Assembly (NCBI RefSeq): GCF_017052585.1
Contig: NZ_JAFFHZ010000001.1
Location: 5,580,001 to 5,644,000, forward strand
Direction of reading: 5' to 3'
DNA length: 64,000 bases
Source: Paenibacillus apiarius
GTDB lineage: Bacteria; Bacillota; Bacilli; Paenibacillales; Paenibacillaceae
Below, one piece after another: positions 26,736 through 35,155 of the stretch. Position 1 is the first letter of the stretch. Every line of letters begins with the position of its first letter. The notes below the pieces were generated by a model, which was given only the letters and a program-made list of their open reading frames with translations, had not been told where the DNA came from and searched no databases. Made by a program: the position numbers and the translations under genes.

Positions 26736-28283
26736 ATGAACTCAGCAACCTTTGTACTATTCGGGGCAACCGGAGATTTGGCACAGCGCAAAATCTATCC
26801 GGCCCTGTTTAACTTATATATCGATCGCAAACTGTCTCCATCGTTCTCCGTTATTGGTCTCGGGAGAAGGGAATGGACCGAATACGAGTTCCGCAGCCGT
26901 GTGGAACAATCGATCCGGACATTTTCCAGACGGCCGGCAGCGAATGAGGCTGAGCTGAACGCGTTTCTGGACCTGTTCCGCTATTGCCGCTTGAACGTGG
27001 CGATTCCGGAAGACTACGCGCAGCTTCTTGAACGGGTACGACAACGGGAGCAACAGCTCGGCATCCCAGACCATCGCGTCTTCTACCTGTCGGTCGCTCC
27101 GGAATTGTTCGAGATGATTGCCCATAACATTCAGGCAAGCGGCTTGGGCAATGTCTCTGGATGGAAGCGTCTCTTGATCGAGAAGCCGTTCGGCAGGGAC
27201 TTGCAATCAGCCCGCGCCTTGAACGAGCAGTTGAGCAGCGTATTCGCCGAAGAGGAAATATTCCGCATCGACCACTATCTCGGCAAGCCAATGATACAGA
27301 ACCTGCAAATGCTGGAATACACGAATCCGATATTGCAGGCGCTGTGGAAAAATCAATACGTAGCCAACGTGCAAATTACGGCAAGCGAAACGGTGGGCGT
27401 CGAGGAGCGCGCGGCTTATTACGACAAGACTGGCGCAATTCGCGACATGTTCCAGAACCATATGCTGCAAGTGCTGACGATGTTCGCCATGCAGCTTCCG
27501 AGACATAGCACGTCTGAGGACGTCGCTGCCAAGAAGAAAGCGGTGCTGGCCTCCTTGCGGCAGCTTCACAAGGAAGAAGTCAACCATAACGTAGTCCGTG
27601 GCCAATATGCGTCTGGCCATATCGACGGCAAGCCTGTTGCAGGCTACACCGAAGAGCCCGGCATTGATGAGGCTTCTCGCAATGATACGTTCATTGCGGC
27701 TAGGCTGTGGATTGACAATTACTTCTGGAGCGAGGTTCCGTTCTACATTCGCACCGGAAAACGGATGGCGGAGAAATCGACCCGCATCGTCATCGAATTC
27801 AAAGATCCGCTCGATAAATATAGCCGAACGAATGAGCCGACAAGCCCGAATCTGCTGATCATCGATATCGGTCCGAAGGAGGGGATATCGTTCCAGCTCA
27901 ACGTGAAGGATGCGAACAGTGAGATAAAGACAGAACCCATCCGCGTTCATTATGATGCGGCACAAGACGATGTGCCTGAAGCGTATGAAAATCTAATCCA
28001 TAATGCGCTTGCGGGAGATTCGACATTTTTTGCCCGCTGGGATGAAGTGGAGTTGTCTTGGAAATGGGTGCAGCCGATTCTAGAAGCGTTCGAGAATCAG
28101 GACTATATGATACCTCTTCATTCGTATGAAGCTGGCAGCGATGGTCCAGACGCGTCACGTCGCCTGCTGGAGGAAGACGGCTTTCATTGGTGGCCCGCTT
28201 TCGATTCAGATACAGTAAAGGTATCGCATCTCGCAACAAAAAAGAGGAAGAGCGCAAATATGAATCCGTTCGTTGAGCAATAA
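26736..28283 (+). CDS. zwf: Glucose-6-phosphate 1-dehydrogenase
   Basis: A 515-residue enzyme making NADPH in the first step of the oxidative pentose phosphate pathway. FGATGDLAQRKIYPALFNL is the coenzyme loop and RIDHYLGKPMIQNLQ holds the active-site His/Lys. YIRTGKRM is also conserved. Its placement beside the trxB-peroxiredoxin operon is functionally neat, since it supplies NADPH, although it has its own leader and lies after a terminator. Confidence 0.96.
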   Translation: MNSATFVLFGATGDLAQRKIYPALFNLYIDRKLSPSFSVIGLGRREWTEYEFRSRVEQSIRTFSRRPAANEAELNAFLDLFRYCRLNVAIPEDYAQLLERVRQREQQLGIPDHRVFYLSVAPELFEMIAHNIQASGLGNVSGWKRLLIEKPFGRDLQSARALNEQLSSVFAEEEIFRIDHYLGKPMIQNLQMLEYTNPILQALWKNQYVANVQITASETVGVEERAAYYDKTGAIRDMFQNHMLQVLTMFAMQLPRHSTSEDVAAKKKAVLASLRQLHKEEVNHNVVRGQYASGHIDGKPVAGYTEEPGIDEASRNDTFIAARLWIDNYFWSEVPFYIRTGKRMAEKSTRIVIEFKDPLDKYSRTNEPTSPNLLIIDIGPKEGISFQLNVKDANSEIKTEPIRVHYDAAQDDVPEAYENLIHNALAGDSTFFARWDEVELSWKWVQPILEAFENQDYMIPLHSYEAGSDGPDASRRLLEEDGFHWWPAFDSDTVKVSHLATKKRKSANMNPFVEQ

Positions 28284-28317
28284 AGCGTTGCTGCTTGCCT
28301 GTGCAAGCTCATCACAG

Positions 28318-28353
28318 CACCACTTCCCCATTTTATGGGAGGTGGTGTTTTGT
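28318..28353 (+). terminator. zwf terminator
   Basis: A stem CACCAC-TTCCCCA paired with TGGGA-GGTGGTG followed by TTTTG. It overlaps the apparent start of the next gene. Confidence 0.6.
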
Positions 28354-29171
28354 TATGGCGCCCTCACTTTCCTTACTGGACTTATAACAGCCAAAGATGT
28401 GTTCCCTATTATTTCAGAAAGGTTGCCGCTTATTACGAAGCAATGGTGAAGAATTTCCCATCTTATTCATTTTATTGGTACTATCTCGCCGACGCGCAGG
28501 CAAAGGCCGGTATGACGGATAGCGTTTTTTTGACAGGTAACAAGCCTTTCGGAGAAGGGAGTCCGTTTATCGATCATATAGCTTTGTTTGTGCAAGAAGG
28601 TCATACGAAAAATGTAACGAAACTGCCTCTTGCCGAAACGGCCGGCTACAATCCGACGATTTTTTTAGGGGATTTTACCGGTGATAAAACCGATGATATA
28701 TGTATCGTAATCGATGCCGGAGGAAGCGGCGGCATCATATATGCCAACCTGTTTTCATACTGGAATTGGAAATATCATCTAATATTTGACTCTGAAACCT
28801 TCAACGCAACAAAAGGGAACTATGATGTCGTGTATAAAGACAATTATAAAGTGGAAGTTATCAATCGTCAGCTACACACAAAATATACGATTGATATCGC
28901 ATATAAAGGCGCTGACTATCTGGCTTCTATTTATGATCAGGGTGGAAAACTGATAAAACCGATGACAGACGAAGTAGGCAATATAGGCGGGTTGTATCCG
29001 ATCGATTACGAACGGGACGGCATTTACGATTTGACTGCCGCTCAAAATATTATGGGGCAATATCAAGCGGATCGGTTAGGAATAGTCAATACTGTCCTGT
29101 ATTGGAACGGTATGGCCTTTATCCCGATTCGTCAGTACGTTCAAATCTATGGATCCAAGTTGCAAAGCTGA
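28350..29171 (+). CDS. Protein of unknown function, odd 5' end
   Basis: About 273 residues. The C-terminal two thirds are rich in beta strands and Gly/Asp turns (FLGDFTGDKTDDICIVIDAG, then IDYERDGIYDLTAAQNIMGQ), resembling the Asp-rich loops of FG-GAP or VCBS-like repeat proteins. The first 40 residues are aromatic-rich, with no signal peptide. The only starts, ATG 28335 and TTG 28350, lie inside the zwf terminator hairpin, so the true N-terminus may have been lost. Function unknown. Confidence 0.6.
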   Translation: MLWRPHFPYWTYNSQRCVPYYFRKVAAYYEAMVKNFPSYSFYWYYLADAQAKAGMTDSVFLTGNKPFGEGSPFIDHIALFVQEGHTKNVTKLPLAETAGYNPTIFLGDFTGDKTDDICIVIDAGGSGGIIYANLFSYWNWKYHLIFDSETFNATKGNYDVVYKDNYKVEVINRQLHTKYTIDIAYKGADYLASIYDQGGKLIKPMTDEVGNIGGLYPIDYERDGIYDLTAAQNIMGQYQADRLGIVNTVLYWNGMAFIPIRQYVQIYGSKLQS

Positions 29172-29175
29172 TGTC

Positions 29176-29211
29176 AAAACCAATCGGGCGCGAGTTTCGA
29201 TTGGTTTTTTT
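29176..29211 (+). terminator. Intrinsic terminator (CAATCGGGCG family)
   Basis: A stem AAAACCAATCG / CGATTGGTTTT with a T-rich tail. It shares the CAATCGGGCG...TTGGTTTTTT layout with the hairpin at 39190 and a related one at 33105. Confidence 0.85.
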
Positions 29212-29311
29212 CTGAGTCACAGCAGTCCAGTGGAAGACGTTCGCGTTATTTTCGCTGCACTAGCTGCGTTTCTGTTAAAATGAGAATGTTGAATAAGAGG
29301 GGGCTCGGATT

Positions 29312-30295
29312 ATGAAAGATAGTTGGGAAAGAACGGAAGCGCCTGTTGAGCTTAATTTGCCGGAAATCGATGAGCTGGTTGGGCCCGTTTTTAACGGTAA
29401 ACGAGTCATTGCCGCGAGACGAATCAACGAAGGATTCAGCAATTCCAACTATAAAATTCGACTTGACGGAATAGAGAAGCCTTACGTGCTGCGCTTATAT
29501 CGGGGAGGCGCAGAGGTGGCGGACAAAGAACTGGCCATTGCACGTCTCGTTCAGGACAACGTCCCTGTCCCGCGTATTCTGTTTGCCGATGGGAACTGCA
29601 GCAGATTCGAGAGGCCGTGGGCCGTAGTCGAATGGAAAGATGGATCACTTTTACGAGATGTGCGGAGGACAGGCGGCGCTGAGGATATCATGGCGGCCGC
29701 GGCTTCAGTAGGCAGCAGCTTGGCCCGTATTCACGCCTATTCCTTTCCTGTGGCCGGATTTTTCGGAAAAAATCTCGCTGTAGATCATCCGCTCCGGATG
29801 GACTCCGACAATTTTCTGGCGTTCATCGAAGACAGTTTGTTCGTAAAGCGAAGCGGATATTGGCTCGGTGAGGAGATGACACATGCTCTATGGTCCTTCA
29901 GCCGACGATACGGTCCACTCCTATCGGAGCATCAGGAAGCCCCGGTTCTCGTGCACTCGGATTTTAACGGATTGAATGTGCTTATTGAACAATCGCGCAG
30001 CCGCTCCGTTTCGGCAGTGTTGGATTGGGAGTTCGCATTTTCCGGAAGCCGCTTGGTTGATATCGCCAATATGCTGCGTTATGAAGAGAACAACTCGACA
30101 TTTGAGCAGCATTTTATCAAGGCGTATGTGCAAGCCGGCGGAGTTCTTCCTTCCAACTGGCGGCTGCTGTCCAGGCTGGAGGATCTGGTAGCTTTATGCG
30201 ATATGCTGAACAGCTCGACAGATGAGACGCCGAACCGCATGCTTGATTTAAAGCGCTTAATCACAAAGACATTGAATGAATATGCGCCTATTTGA
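29312..30295 (+). CDS. Aminoglycoside phosphotransferase (APH) family kinase
   Basis: A 327-residue kinase-fold protein. VLVHSDFNGLNVLI is the HxDxxxxN catalytic loop and VLDWEFAFSG the DFG-like metal-binding Asp. An N-terminal lobe with YVLRLYRGG (ATP-binding Lys/Arg region) precedes it. The family phosphorylates antibiotics, choline, homoserine or sugars; this one cannot be assigned. The ATG follows AGAGGGGG. It stands alone. Confidence 0.85.
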   Translation: MKDSWERTEAPVELNLPEIDELVGPVFNGKRVIAARRINEGFSNSNYKIRLDGIEKPYVLRLYRGGAEVADKELAIARLVQDNVPVPRILFADGNCSRFERPWAVVEWKDGSLLRDVRRTGGAEDIMAAAASVGSSLARIHAYSFPVAGFFGKNLAVDHPLRMDSDNFLAFIEDSLFVKRSGYWLGEEMTHALWSFSRRYGPLLSEHQEAPVLVHSDFNGLNVLIEQSRSRSVSAVLDWEFAFSGSRLVDIANMLRYEENNSTFEQHFIKAYVQAGGVLPSNWRLLSRLEDLVALCDMLNSSTDETPNRMLDLKRLITKTLNEYAPI

Positions 30296-30640
30296 CCGCT
30301 TTAGCGGAAACCGCAAGATTCGCGCCCTGAGTTTCCACGGCCTTTGATGAAATCGGTCTGATTTATCCGGTTCGAACGGTTTGGTTGCCGTTCCTAGGGC
30401 GCAGTTACGGTGTACAAGGCAATGGCGATATTGTTCGGACAAGCAGATTTCATATGATTATCTTCGTTTCGGCTGCATGAAATATGTTTATTACTTCATA
30501 TTTCCCTTCTTGTGCAGACACTTCCTCCCATATGCTGCATTCTATGTTTGAGTTGATATTCATTTATATAAATATACTTGTATATTTGGATAAATTATGA
30601 AACAATGTAAAAGGGATAAATAGTATGGGAGGGTAAATAT
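30296..30640. other. Intergenic region, AT-rich right half
   Basis: No gene is visible. From about 30480 the sequence turns strongly AT-rich and contains a perfect 18-bp palindrome, AAATATACTTGTATATTT, at 30570-30587, shortly upstream of the secreted-protein gene, a likely control site. Confidence 0.5.
30570..30587. promoter_or_regulatory. Perfect 18-bp palindrome
   Basis: AAATATAC-TT-GTATATTT lies 53 bp before the ATG of the secreted-protein gene. It is a candidate operator; no regulator is encoded next to it. Confidence 0.45.
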
Positions 30641-31078
30641 ATGAAATTATTGATTAAAGGAAAAATCAGTCTGATTCTTTCTGTTTCAATTGTAACTATG
30701 GCACTATCACCAACGATTTCATTGGCAGCTGAAAGGCAACAGCAAAAACAACATGCAAGCCATACAAGTATGTCTACTTCAATTCACTATACTCCTAGCG
30801 CTAATTCTAATTCATATGAAACTTCCGGTGCAGTCACATGGACGATGAAGACTATTAAACACGCTTTAAGAATCGGAGGATGGGCCTTAGAACCTCTTCT
30901 CAAACTATTCAACAAAGAAATGGCTAAAAATGTAAGGAAGTATTCATCGAAACTAGCTGACGCACTAGACTCTATTGAAAAATGGTCGGAAGCGAAAATA
31001 GTGAAAGCGGCAGTCGCGTTGAAAGTTCCAAAAGACGTTGCCGAGGCAATTGCAAAAGTAATTATGACATTGATATAA
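30641..31078 (+). CDS. Small secreted amphipathic protein
   Basis: A 145-residue protein with a signal peptide (SLILSVSIV-like segment, cleavage probably after SLAAE near residue 30), then a Gln/His/Ser-rich stretch, and a C-terminal region (about 65-145) of cationic amphipathic helices (VTWTMKTIKHALRIGGWALE, KVPKDVAEAIAKVIMTLI). It resembles bacteriocin-like or membrane-active peptides in general design only; I recognise no family. GGGAGGG precedes the ATG. The surrounding AT-rich DNA suggests acquisition. A YrvL-like membrane protein follows after a terminator. Confidence 0.65.
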   Translation: MKLLIKGKISLILSVSIVTMALSPTISLAAERQQQKQHASHTSMSTSIHYTPSANSNSYETSGAVTWTMKTIKHALRIGGWALEPLLKLFNKEMAKNVRKYSSKLADALDSIEKWSEAKIVKAAVALKVPKDVAEAIAKVIMTLI

Positions 31079-31122
31079 TAAATGAAGAAGCCAACTTTAA
31101 GAAGTTGGCTTCTTCATTTATT
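31077..31122. terminator. Perfect bidirectional hairpin
   Basis: A 21-bp perfect stem with loop TAAG, beginning at the stop codon of the secreted-protein gene. It could terminate transcription on either strand. Confidence 0.85.
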
Positions 31123-31147
31123 AGCCATTTATCATGAGAGGTGAAAA

Positions 31148-31594
31148 ATGAAAAGTAACAAGGAAATCGTAAAAAAAATAATTCCCATGATTATTGTAGG
31201 TTTTTTACTGCTATCCATACTGATTGGAGTTACTTGCTTTTTCCTGTTTTTTAATATCGGCATTTTCGAAATATTAGGAGTCGAATACGAATCTTGGACG
31301 TCGATATTATTGTTCTTTGGTTTTTCCTTGGTTGCAGATGCCGTTATCAATGGTATGTTGGTATTTTTTAAAGCGAGTTACTTTCATAGAACCGGGCGAA
31401 ACGTCAAAAAGCAGCATGCCTCCATTTTTCGGATTTTATTAGATTTTATGGCTATACATATTATTGATGAATTAATGACCTCGGTTCATTTCTCGATACT
31501 TTCCAAGATTGGCTTTGTTCTCATTATCTATTTGATTGATGCATCCATTTTTTCTTCGCGTAACCGCGAGTCCGATAAACCTAGCGATGAATAA
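31148..31594 (+). CDS. YrvL-like membrane protein
   Basis: A 148-residue protein with about four hydrophobic segments (residues 10-38, 45-70, 92-110 and 117-135). ILGVEYESWTSILLFFGFSL and LLDFMAIHIIDELMTSVHFS resemble the YrvL regulatory family of Bacilli. It lies 69 bp after the secreted-protein gene, across a strong hairpin, with GAGAGG before its ATG. YrvL modulates a sigma-like factor in B. subtilis; here it could equally be an immunity or accessory protein for its neighbour (inference). Confidence 0.6.
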   Translation: MKSNKEIVKKIIPMIIVGFLLLSILIGVTCFFLFFNIGIFEILGVEYESWTSILLFFGFSLVADAVINGMLVFFKASYFHRTGRNVKKQHASIFRILLDFMAIHIIDELMTSVHFSILSKIGFVLIIYLIDASIFSSRNRESDKPSDE

Positions 31595-31766
31595 GCCGCA
31601 TTAGCTGAAGGTCTTTGCCGTATCCTGGTTTTTTCCGCGTATGATGATCCTATATCCGTTTATTTTTTTCAAGATTTACGCTTTTTTTTGAAGCCGCGTA
31701 TCTTTTTCAATCATTCAGACGTTTACTTAGTGTAAAAGATGGACTTAGCAAAGGAGGGCCCATACC

Positions 31767-32492
31767 ATGGCCTTTGTGAAATCCGATTTCCAATCATCCG
31801 AAGATGAAGTGAATGCGGCTCTTATCGAGGCGCTCCCTTCGCTCCGGAACTATTGTCTATCCCTGACTGGTTCGAAGTGGGAAGCGGAAGATCTTATGCA
31901 GGAGGCTTGCCTCAAAGCGTTGCCTGCTCTGCGCCGTACTGGCGTCGAATCGGTTCATCCCGAAGCTTATTTGCTGCGGACAGCCAAGCATGCCTGGATT
32001 GACCTCATCCGCAAGGAGCGTTCAGCTAAGCGGCTTGAAGAGGCGTTGGAACTTCCGCCTGAGGCCGCTGCTATCGATTCCCGACTGGAGCTGGAATCGG
32101 CACTATGGATCATGCTCAAGCACTTGTCGCCGCTGCAGCGGACCGTGTTTCTGCTGAGAGTGGCGTTTGGATACACATCCGCTGATACCGCAACGATGCT
32201 CAGCACAACGGAAGGAGCCATCAAGTCAGCGCTTTACCGTGCGCGTACAGTCCTTGGGGGCTTCGGTGACTCCGAAGTCGGTTTGCTTCCCGATCCGCGG
32301 GAGCAGGAGTTGTTGAAAGCCTACCTGTCCGCATTCCGGAATGGGGATGCGGGCCGTATCGTCGCCTTGGGATTGAACGATATCATCGAGCCTGTTGTAT
32401 GCATCGGGACATTGCTTGAACGCCGCGCCCGCCGCAGTCAGGGAATGGCGGGAAACGCCGTCAACAGTTGCCTTTCCATGTTGGCGGCATAA
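31767..32492 (+). CDS. ECF-like sigma-70 family factor
   Basis: A 241-residue sigma factor. Region 2 spans about residues 25-95 (EAEDLMQEACLKALPAL, then HAWIDLIRKERSAKR) and region 4 about 110-165 (LSPLQRTVFLLRVAFGYTSA, then TEGAIKSALYRAR). A 60-residue tail begins like a SnoaL-type domain (LLKAYLSAFRNGDAGRIVAL) but is short, so it may be a truncated version of the C-terminal domain of SigJ/ECF41-type factors. No anti-sigma gene is adjacent; instead clpP follows 18 bp later. Confidence 0.85.
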   Translation: MAFVKSDFQSSEDEVNAALIEALPSLRNYCLSLTGSKWEAEDLMQEACLKALPALRRTGVESVHPEAYLLRTAKHAWIDLIRKERSAKRLEEALELPPEAAAIDSRLELESALWIMLKHLSPLQRTVFLLRVAFGYTSADTATMLSTTEGAIKSALYRARTVLGGFGDSEVGLLPDPREQELLKAYLSAFRNGDAGRIVALGLNDIIEPVVCIGTLLERRARRSQGMAGNAVNSCLSMLAA

Positions 32493-32510
32493 CGAAAGGA
32501 GAAGCTTCCC

Positions 32511-33086
32511 ATGAATTTAGTACCGTATGTGGTCGAGCAGACCAGCCGGGGAGAGCGCAGCTACGATATTTATTCCCGGCTCCTAAGCGACAGAATCGTT
32601 ATGGTATCCGGAGAGATTGAAGATCAGATGGCCAATTCAATAGTGGCACAGCTGCTGTTTCTGGCCGCAGAGTATCCTGACAAGGATATTCAAATGTATA
32701 TTAATTGCCCGGGAGGCTCGGTGACCTCCGGTTTCTCCATTTACGACACGATGCAATTCATTAAGCCTGACGTATCTACAATCTGCATCGGCATGGCGGC
32801 GAGCTTCGGCGCCATTCTGCTAGCTGGCGGCACCAAAGGCAAGCGTTTGTCGCTCGCCAACAGCGAAGTGATGATACATCAGCCGCTGGGCGGTGTGCGC
32901 GGGCAGGCCACCGACATCCAGATTCACGCTGATTGGATCATTAAAACCCGGCACAAGATTAATCGCTTGCTTTCTGAACATACCGGACAGACAATCGAAC
33001 GGATCGAGCAGGATACGGACCGCGATCGGTTTCTGGATGCGGAGGAAGCGGTTGAATACGGATTGATCGACCGGATCATCCGGTAA
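32511..33086 (+). CDS. clpP: ClpP-family protease, probable paralogue
   Basis: A 191-residue serine protease subunit. The catalytic residues are Ser98 (GMAASFGA), His123 ([10 protein letters not shown]) and Asp172 (QDTDRDRF), so activity is likely. Divergent positions ([24 protein letters not shown]) suggest a second ClpP rather than the housekeeping one. It forms tetradecamers with Clp ATPases, which are not encoded here. It lies 18 bp after a sigma-factor gene with a shared transcript, hinting that the sigma factor or its regulator is a target. Confidence 0.92.
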   Translation: MNLVPYVVEQTSRGERSYDIYSRLLSDRIVMVSGEIEDQMANSIVAQLLFLAAEYPDKDIQMYINCPGGSVTSGFSIYDTMQFIKPDVSTICIGMAASFGAILLAGGTKGKRLSLANSEVMIHQPLGGVRGQATDIQIHADWIIKTRHKINRLLSEHTGQTIERIEQDTDRDRFLDAEEAVEYGLIDRIIR

Positions 33087-33104
33087 ACATGTTGTAGTTA
33101 TACT

Positions 33105-33144
33105 GATAAACCAATCGAGCGAGACGAAGCTCGATTGGTTTATC
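33105..33144. terminator. Perfect hairpin after clpP
   Basis: A 16-bp perfect stem (GATAAACCAATCGAGC / GCTCGATTGGTTTATC) with a short loop. It lacks a long T tract. Confidence 0.6.
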
Positions 33145-33265
33145 GTGTTATAGTAGATGCTGCTGAACCTGACGGTATGATTGCCGCCAGGTTCTTTTTA
33201 TAAGTGCCGATTGTTCCGACTTGTTTCGGGTCAATGATTGACTTGACAAAAGAAAGTAAATATAA

Positions 33266-33283
33266 TATCTTTAAATCGAGATA
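33266..33283. promoter_or_regulatory. MhqR-like operator 1
   Basis: TATCTTTAAATCGAGATA, an imperfect ATCT/AGAT inverted repeat overlapping the -10 of the TTGACA promoter at 33243. It resembles the MhqR box of Bacillus, as I recall it. Confidence 0.45.
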
Positions 33284-33467
33284 TCTAAAGTAAAGATACT
33301 TAGTGCAGAAGTGACTTGGCATGAACATGGCGATGGGTAATGACCAATCCGACCCGCTTTAGTTATTCGTCATCCTTTCCATAGTCTGCGGGACATTATA
33401 AAACATGCGCTTCACGGATATAAAACATGATGTCTTACCGTTCAGAAAAAGAACTATTGCGGGTTGA

Positions 33468-33485
33468 TATCTCGAATTGAAGATA
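33468..33485. promoter_or_regulatory. MhqR-like operator 2
   Basis: TATCTCGAATTGAAGATA is a palindrome with 7 of 9 pairs matched, about 85 bp before the dioxygenase start. It matches the TATCTCGAATT half of the known MhqR box closely; identification is from memory. Confidence 0.6.
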
Positions 33486-33569
33486 AAAAACAATTGATCA
33501 TGATGTTTTTTGGATAGGATACGTTGCGTAATCGGACTATATTGATAAATGACAAAGGAGAGAATACTT

Positions 33570-34517
33570 ATGACATTGCACACTGCAGGAATTCACCATA
33601 TCACGGCTTTTGCGAGAGATCCGCAAGCTAATGTCGACTTTTACGCTGGCGTACTGGGCCTGCGGCTCGTCAAGAAAACGATCAACTTCGATGCCCCTGA
33701 AGTATACCATCTCTATTTCGGTGACCAAGCTGGAAGCCCGGGAACGATTATCACGTTCTTCCCGTGGCCGAATTCGCGCAAAGGGCGTATCGGAGGCGGT
33801 CAAGTGGGAATTACGACGTATGTCGTGCCGCCAGGCTCGCTTGGTTTTTGGGAGGATCGTCTGAAGCGCTTTGGCATTTCGGTCATGAAAGCGGCAAGGT
33901 TCGAGGAACAATATCTTCAATTTTCGGACAATGAGGGGTTGAGGCTTGAACTCGTCGAACGTCAAGCAGGCCCGGACAGCAAGTGGTCGTTCGGCGGCAT
34001 TCCGGCCGACAAGGCTATTAAAGGCTTTGGCGGCGCCGTCTTGTTCAGCACGAATGCGCAGAACACGATAGATACGCTTGAACACGTGCTCGGATTGAAA
34101 AAAGTCGGAGAAGATGTCCAGTATGCTCGTTTTCAGGCTGCTGGCGAGCTTGGCAATCTCATCGATGTCCCGTTGTCCAGCTTAGAGGCGGGGAATGGAG
34201 GCGCGGGCACCGTTCATCATATCGCATGGCGCGCGAAGGACTTCGCGGAGCATGAGGAATGGCGAAGCGCCGTAGAGCAGAACGGATATCAGTCGACACC
34301 TATCATTGATCGTCAATATTTCAATGCCATCTACTTTCGGGAAGGCGGAGGCATATTGTTCGAAATTGCGACGGATCCTCCAGGCTTTGCGCGTGACGAA
34401 CACGCTGATGCGTTAGGTGGGAAGCTGATGCTGCCGGAATGGTTTGAGCCGCATCGTTCAGCTATTGAAGCAAATTTGCATCCGATTCAGGTGCGGTCAT
34501 TGGAGGAGGGGAAATAA
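33570..34517 (+). CDS. Ring-cleaving dioxygenase family (VOC fold) protein
   Basis: A 315-residue protein with two glyoxalase-like betaalphabetabetabeta halves (GIHHITAFARDPQANVDFYA, then IDTLEHVLGLKKVGEDV and HHIAWRAKDFAEHEEWR), matching the MhqO-type glyoxalase/dioxygenase group. His in GIHHI and HHIAW plus Glu in ILFEIATDPPG form the metal site. The ATG at 33570 follows AAAGGAG. It overlaps the esterase gene by one base. The likely role is cleavage or removal of quinones and catechols. Confidence 0.88.
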   Translation: MTLHTAGIHHITAFARDPQANVDFYAGVLGLRLVKKTINFDAPEVYHLYFGDQAGSPGTIITFFPWPNSRKGRIGGGQVGITTYVVPPGSLGFWEDRLKRFGISVMKAARFEEQYLQFSDNEGLRLELVERQAGPDSKWSFGGIPADKAIKGFGGAVLFSTNAQNTIDTLEHVLGLKKVGEDVQYARFQAAGELGNLIDVPLSSLEAGNGGAGTVHHIAWRAKDFAEHEEWRSAVEQNGYQSTPIIDRQYFNAIYFREGGGILFEIATDPPGFARDEHADALGGKLMLPEWFEPHRSAIEANLHPIQVRSLEEGK

Positions 34518-35128
34518 TGCAGCATATTTTCGAAAAGGGTGCCGATTCCAAGGCGCCGACACTCGTTCTGTTTCACGGAACCGGAGGAACGGAGCGCGAT
34601 TTGCTGCCGCTCGCCCGGTTAATCTCGCCCGAATCCTCGGTGCTCAGCCTTAGGGGCAACGTGTTGGAGCAAGGAATGCCGCGTTTTTTTAAACGGTTGG
34701 CGGAAGGAATCTTCGATGAGCAAGATTTGATCTCCCGTACGGCAGAAGTGAACGATTTTCTGGCTCAGGCCGCCGAAAAATATAGTATCGACAGGGCAAA
34801 CATGGTTGCCATCGGATATTCCAACGGGGCGAATATCGCAGGCAGCCTGCTGTTCCATTATAAAGCCGCGTGGAAGGGCGCCATTCTTCATCATCCAATG
34901 GTTCCGCGCAGAGGCATAGAGCTTCCTGACTTGTCAGAGACTCCTGTCTTTATCGGAGCAGGCACGAACGATCCGATCTGTTCGCCTCAGGAGACGGAAG
35001 AATTGATCAAGCTGCTCAGCGGAGCGGGCGCGTCGGTTGCAGCCCATTGGGAGCAATTCGGCCATCAATTGACGGCTTCGGAGGCGGCAGCGGCAGCGGC
35101 ATGGTTTCAGGAGCAATTTTTACAATAA
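34517..35128 (+). CDS. Carboxylesterase, MhqD-like
   Basis: A 203-residue alpha/beta hydrolase. LFHGTGGTERDLLPL is the oxyanion region, GYSNGANIAGSLL holds the nucleophile Ser, GAGTNDPICSP the Asp, and HQLTASE the His. In Bacillus, MhqD sits beside MhqE/MhqO genes and responds to quinones. The overlap with the dioxygenase gene (TAATG) supports joint expression. Substrate unproven. Confidence 0.88.
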   Translation: MQHIFEKGADSKAPTLVLFHGTGGTERDLLPLARLISPESSVLSLRGNVLEQGMPRFFKRLAEGIFDEQDLISRTAEVNDFLAQAAEKYSIDRANMVAIGYSNGANIAGSLLFHYKAAWKGAILHHPMVPRRGIELPDLSETPVFIGAGTNDPICSPQETEELIKLLSGAGASVAAHWEQFGHQLTASEAAAAAAWFQEQFLQ

Positions 35129-35155
35129 TGATGCGGGATGAACAGGAGGATAGAT

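Larger units (their letters stand above)
33087..33569. other. Long leader region of the quinone-type operon
   Basis: No gene is supported. It holds the hairpin after clpP (33105-33144), a TTGACA-N17-TATCTT promoter at 33243-33271, and two ATCT...AGAT inverted repeats at 33266-33283 and 33468-33485. The stretch between the repeats might be the relic of a regulator gene. Confidence 0.5.
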
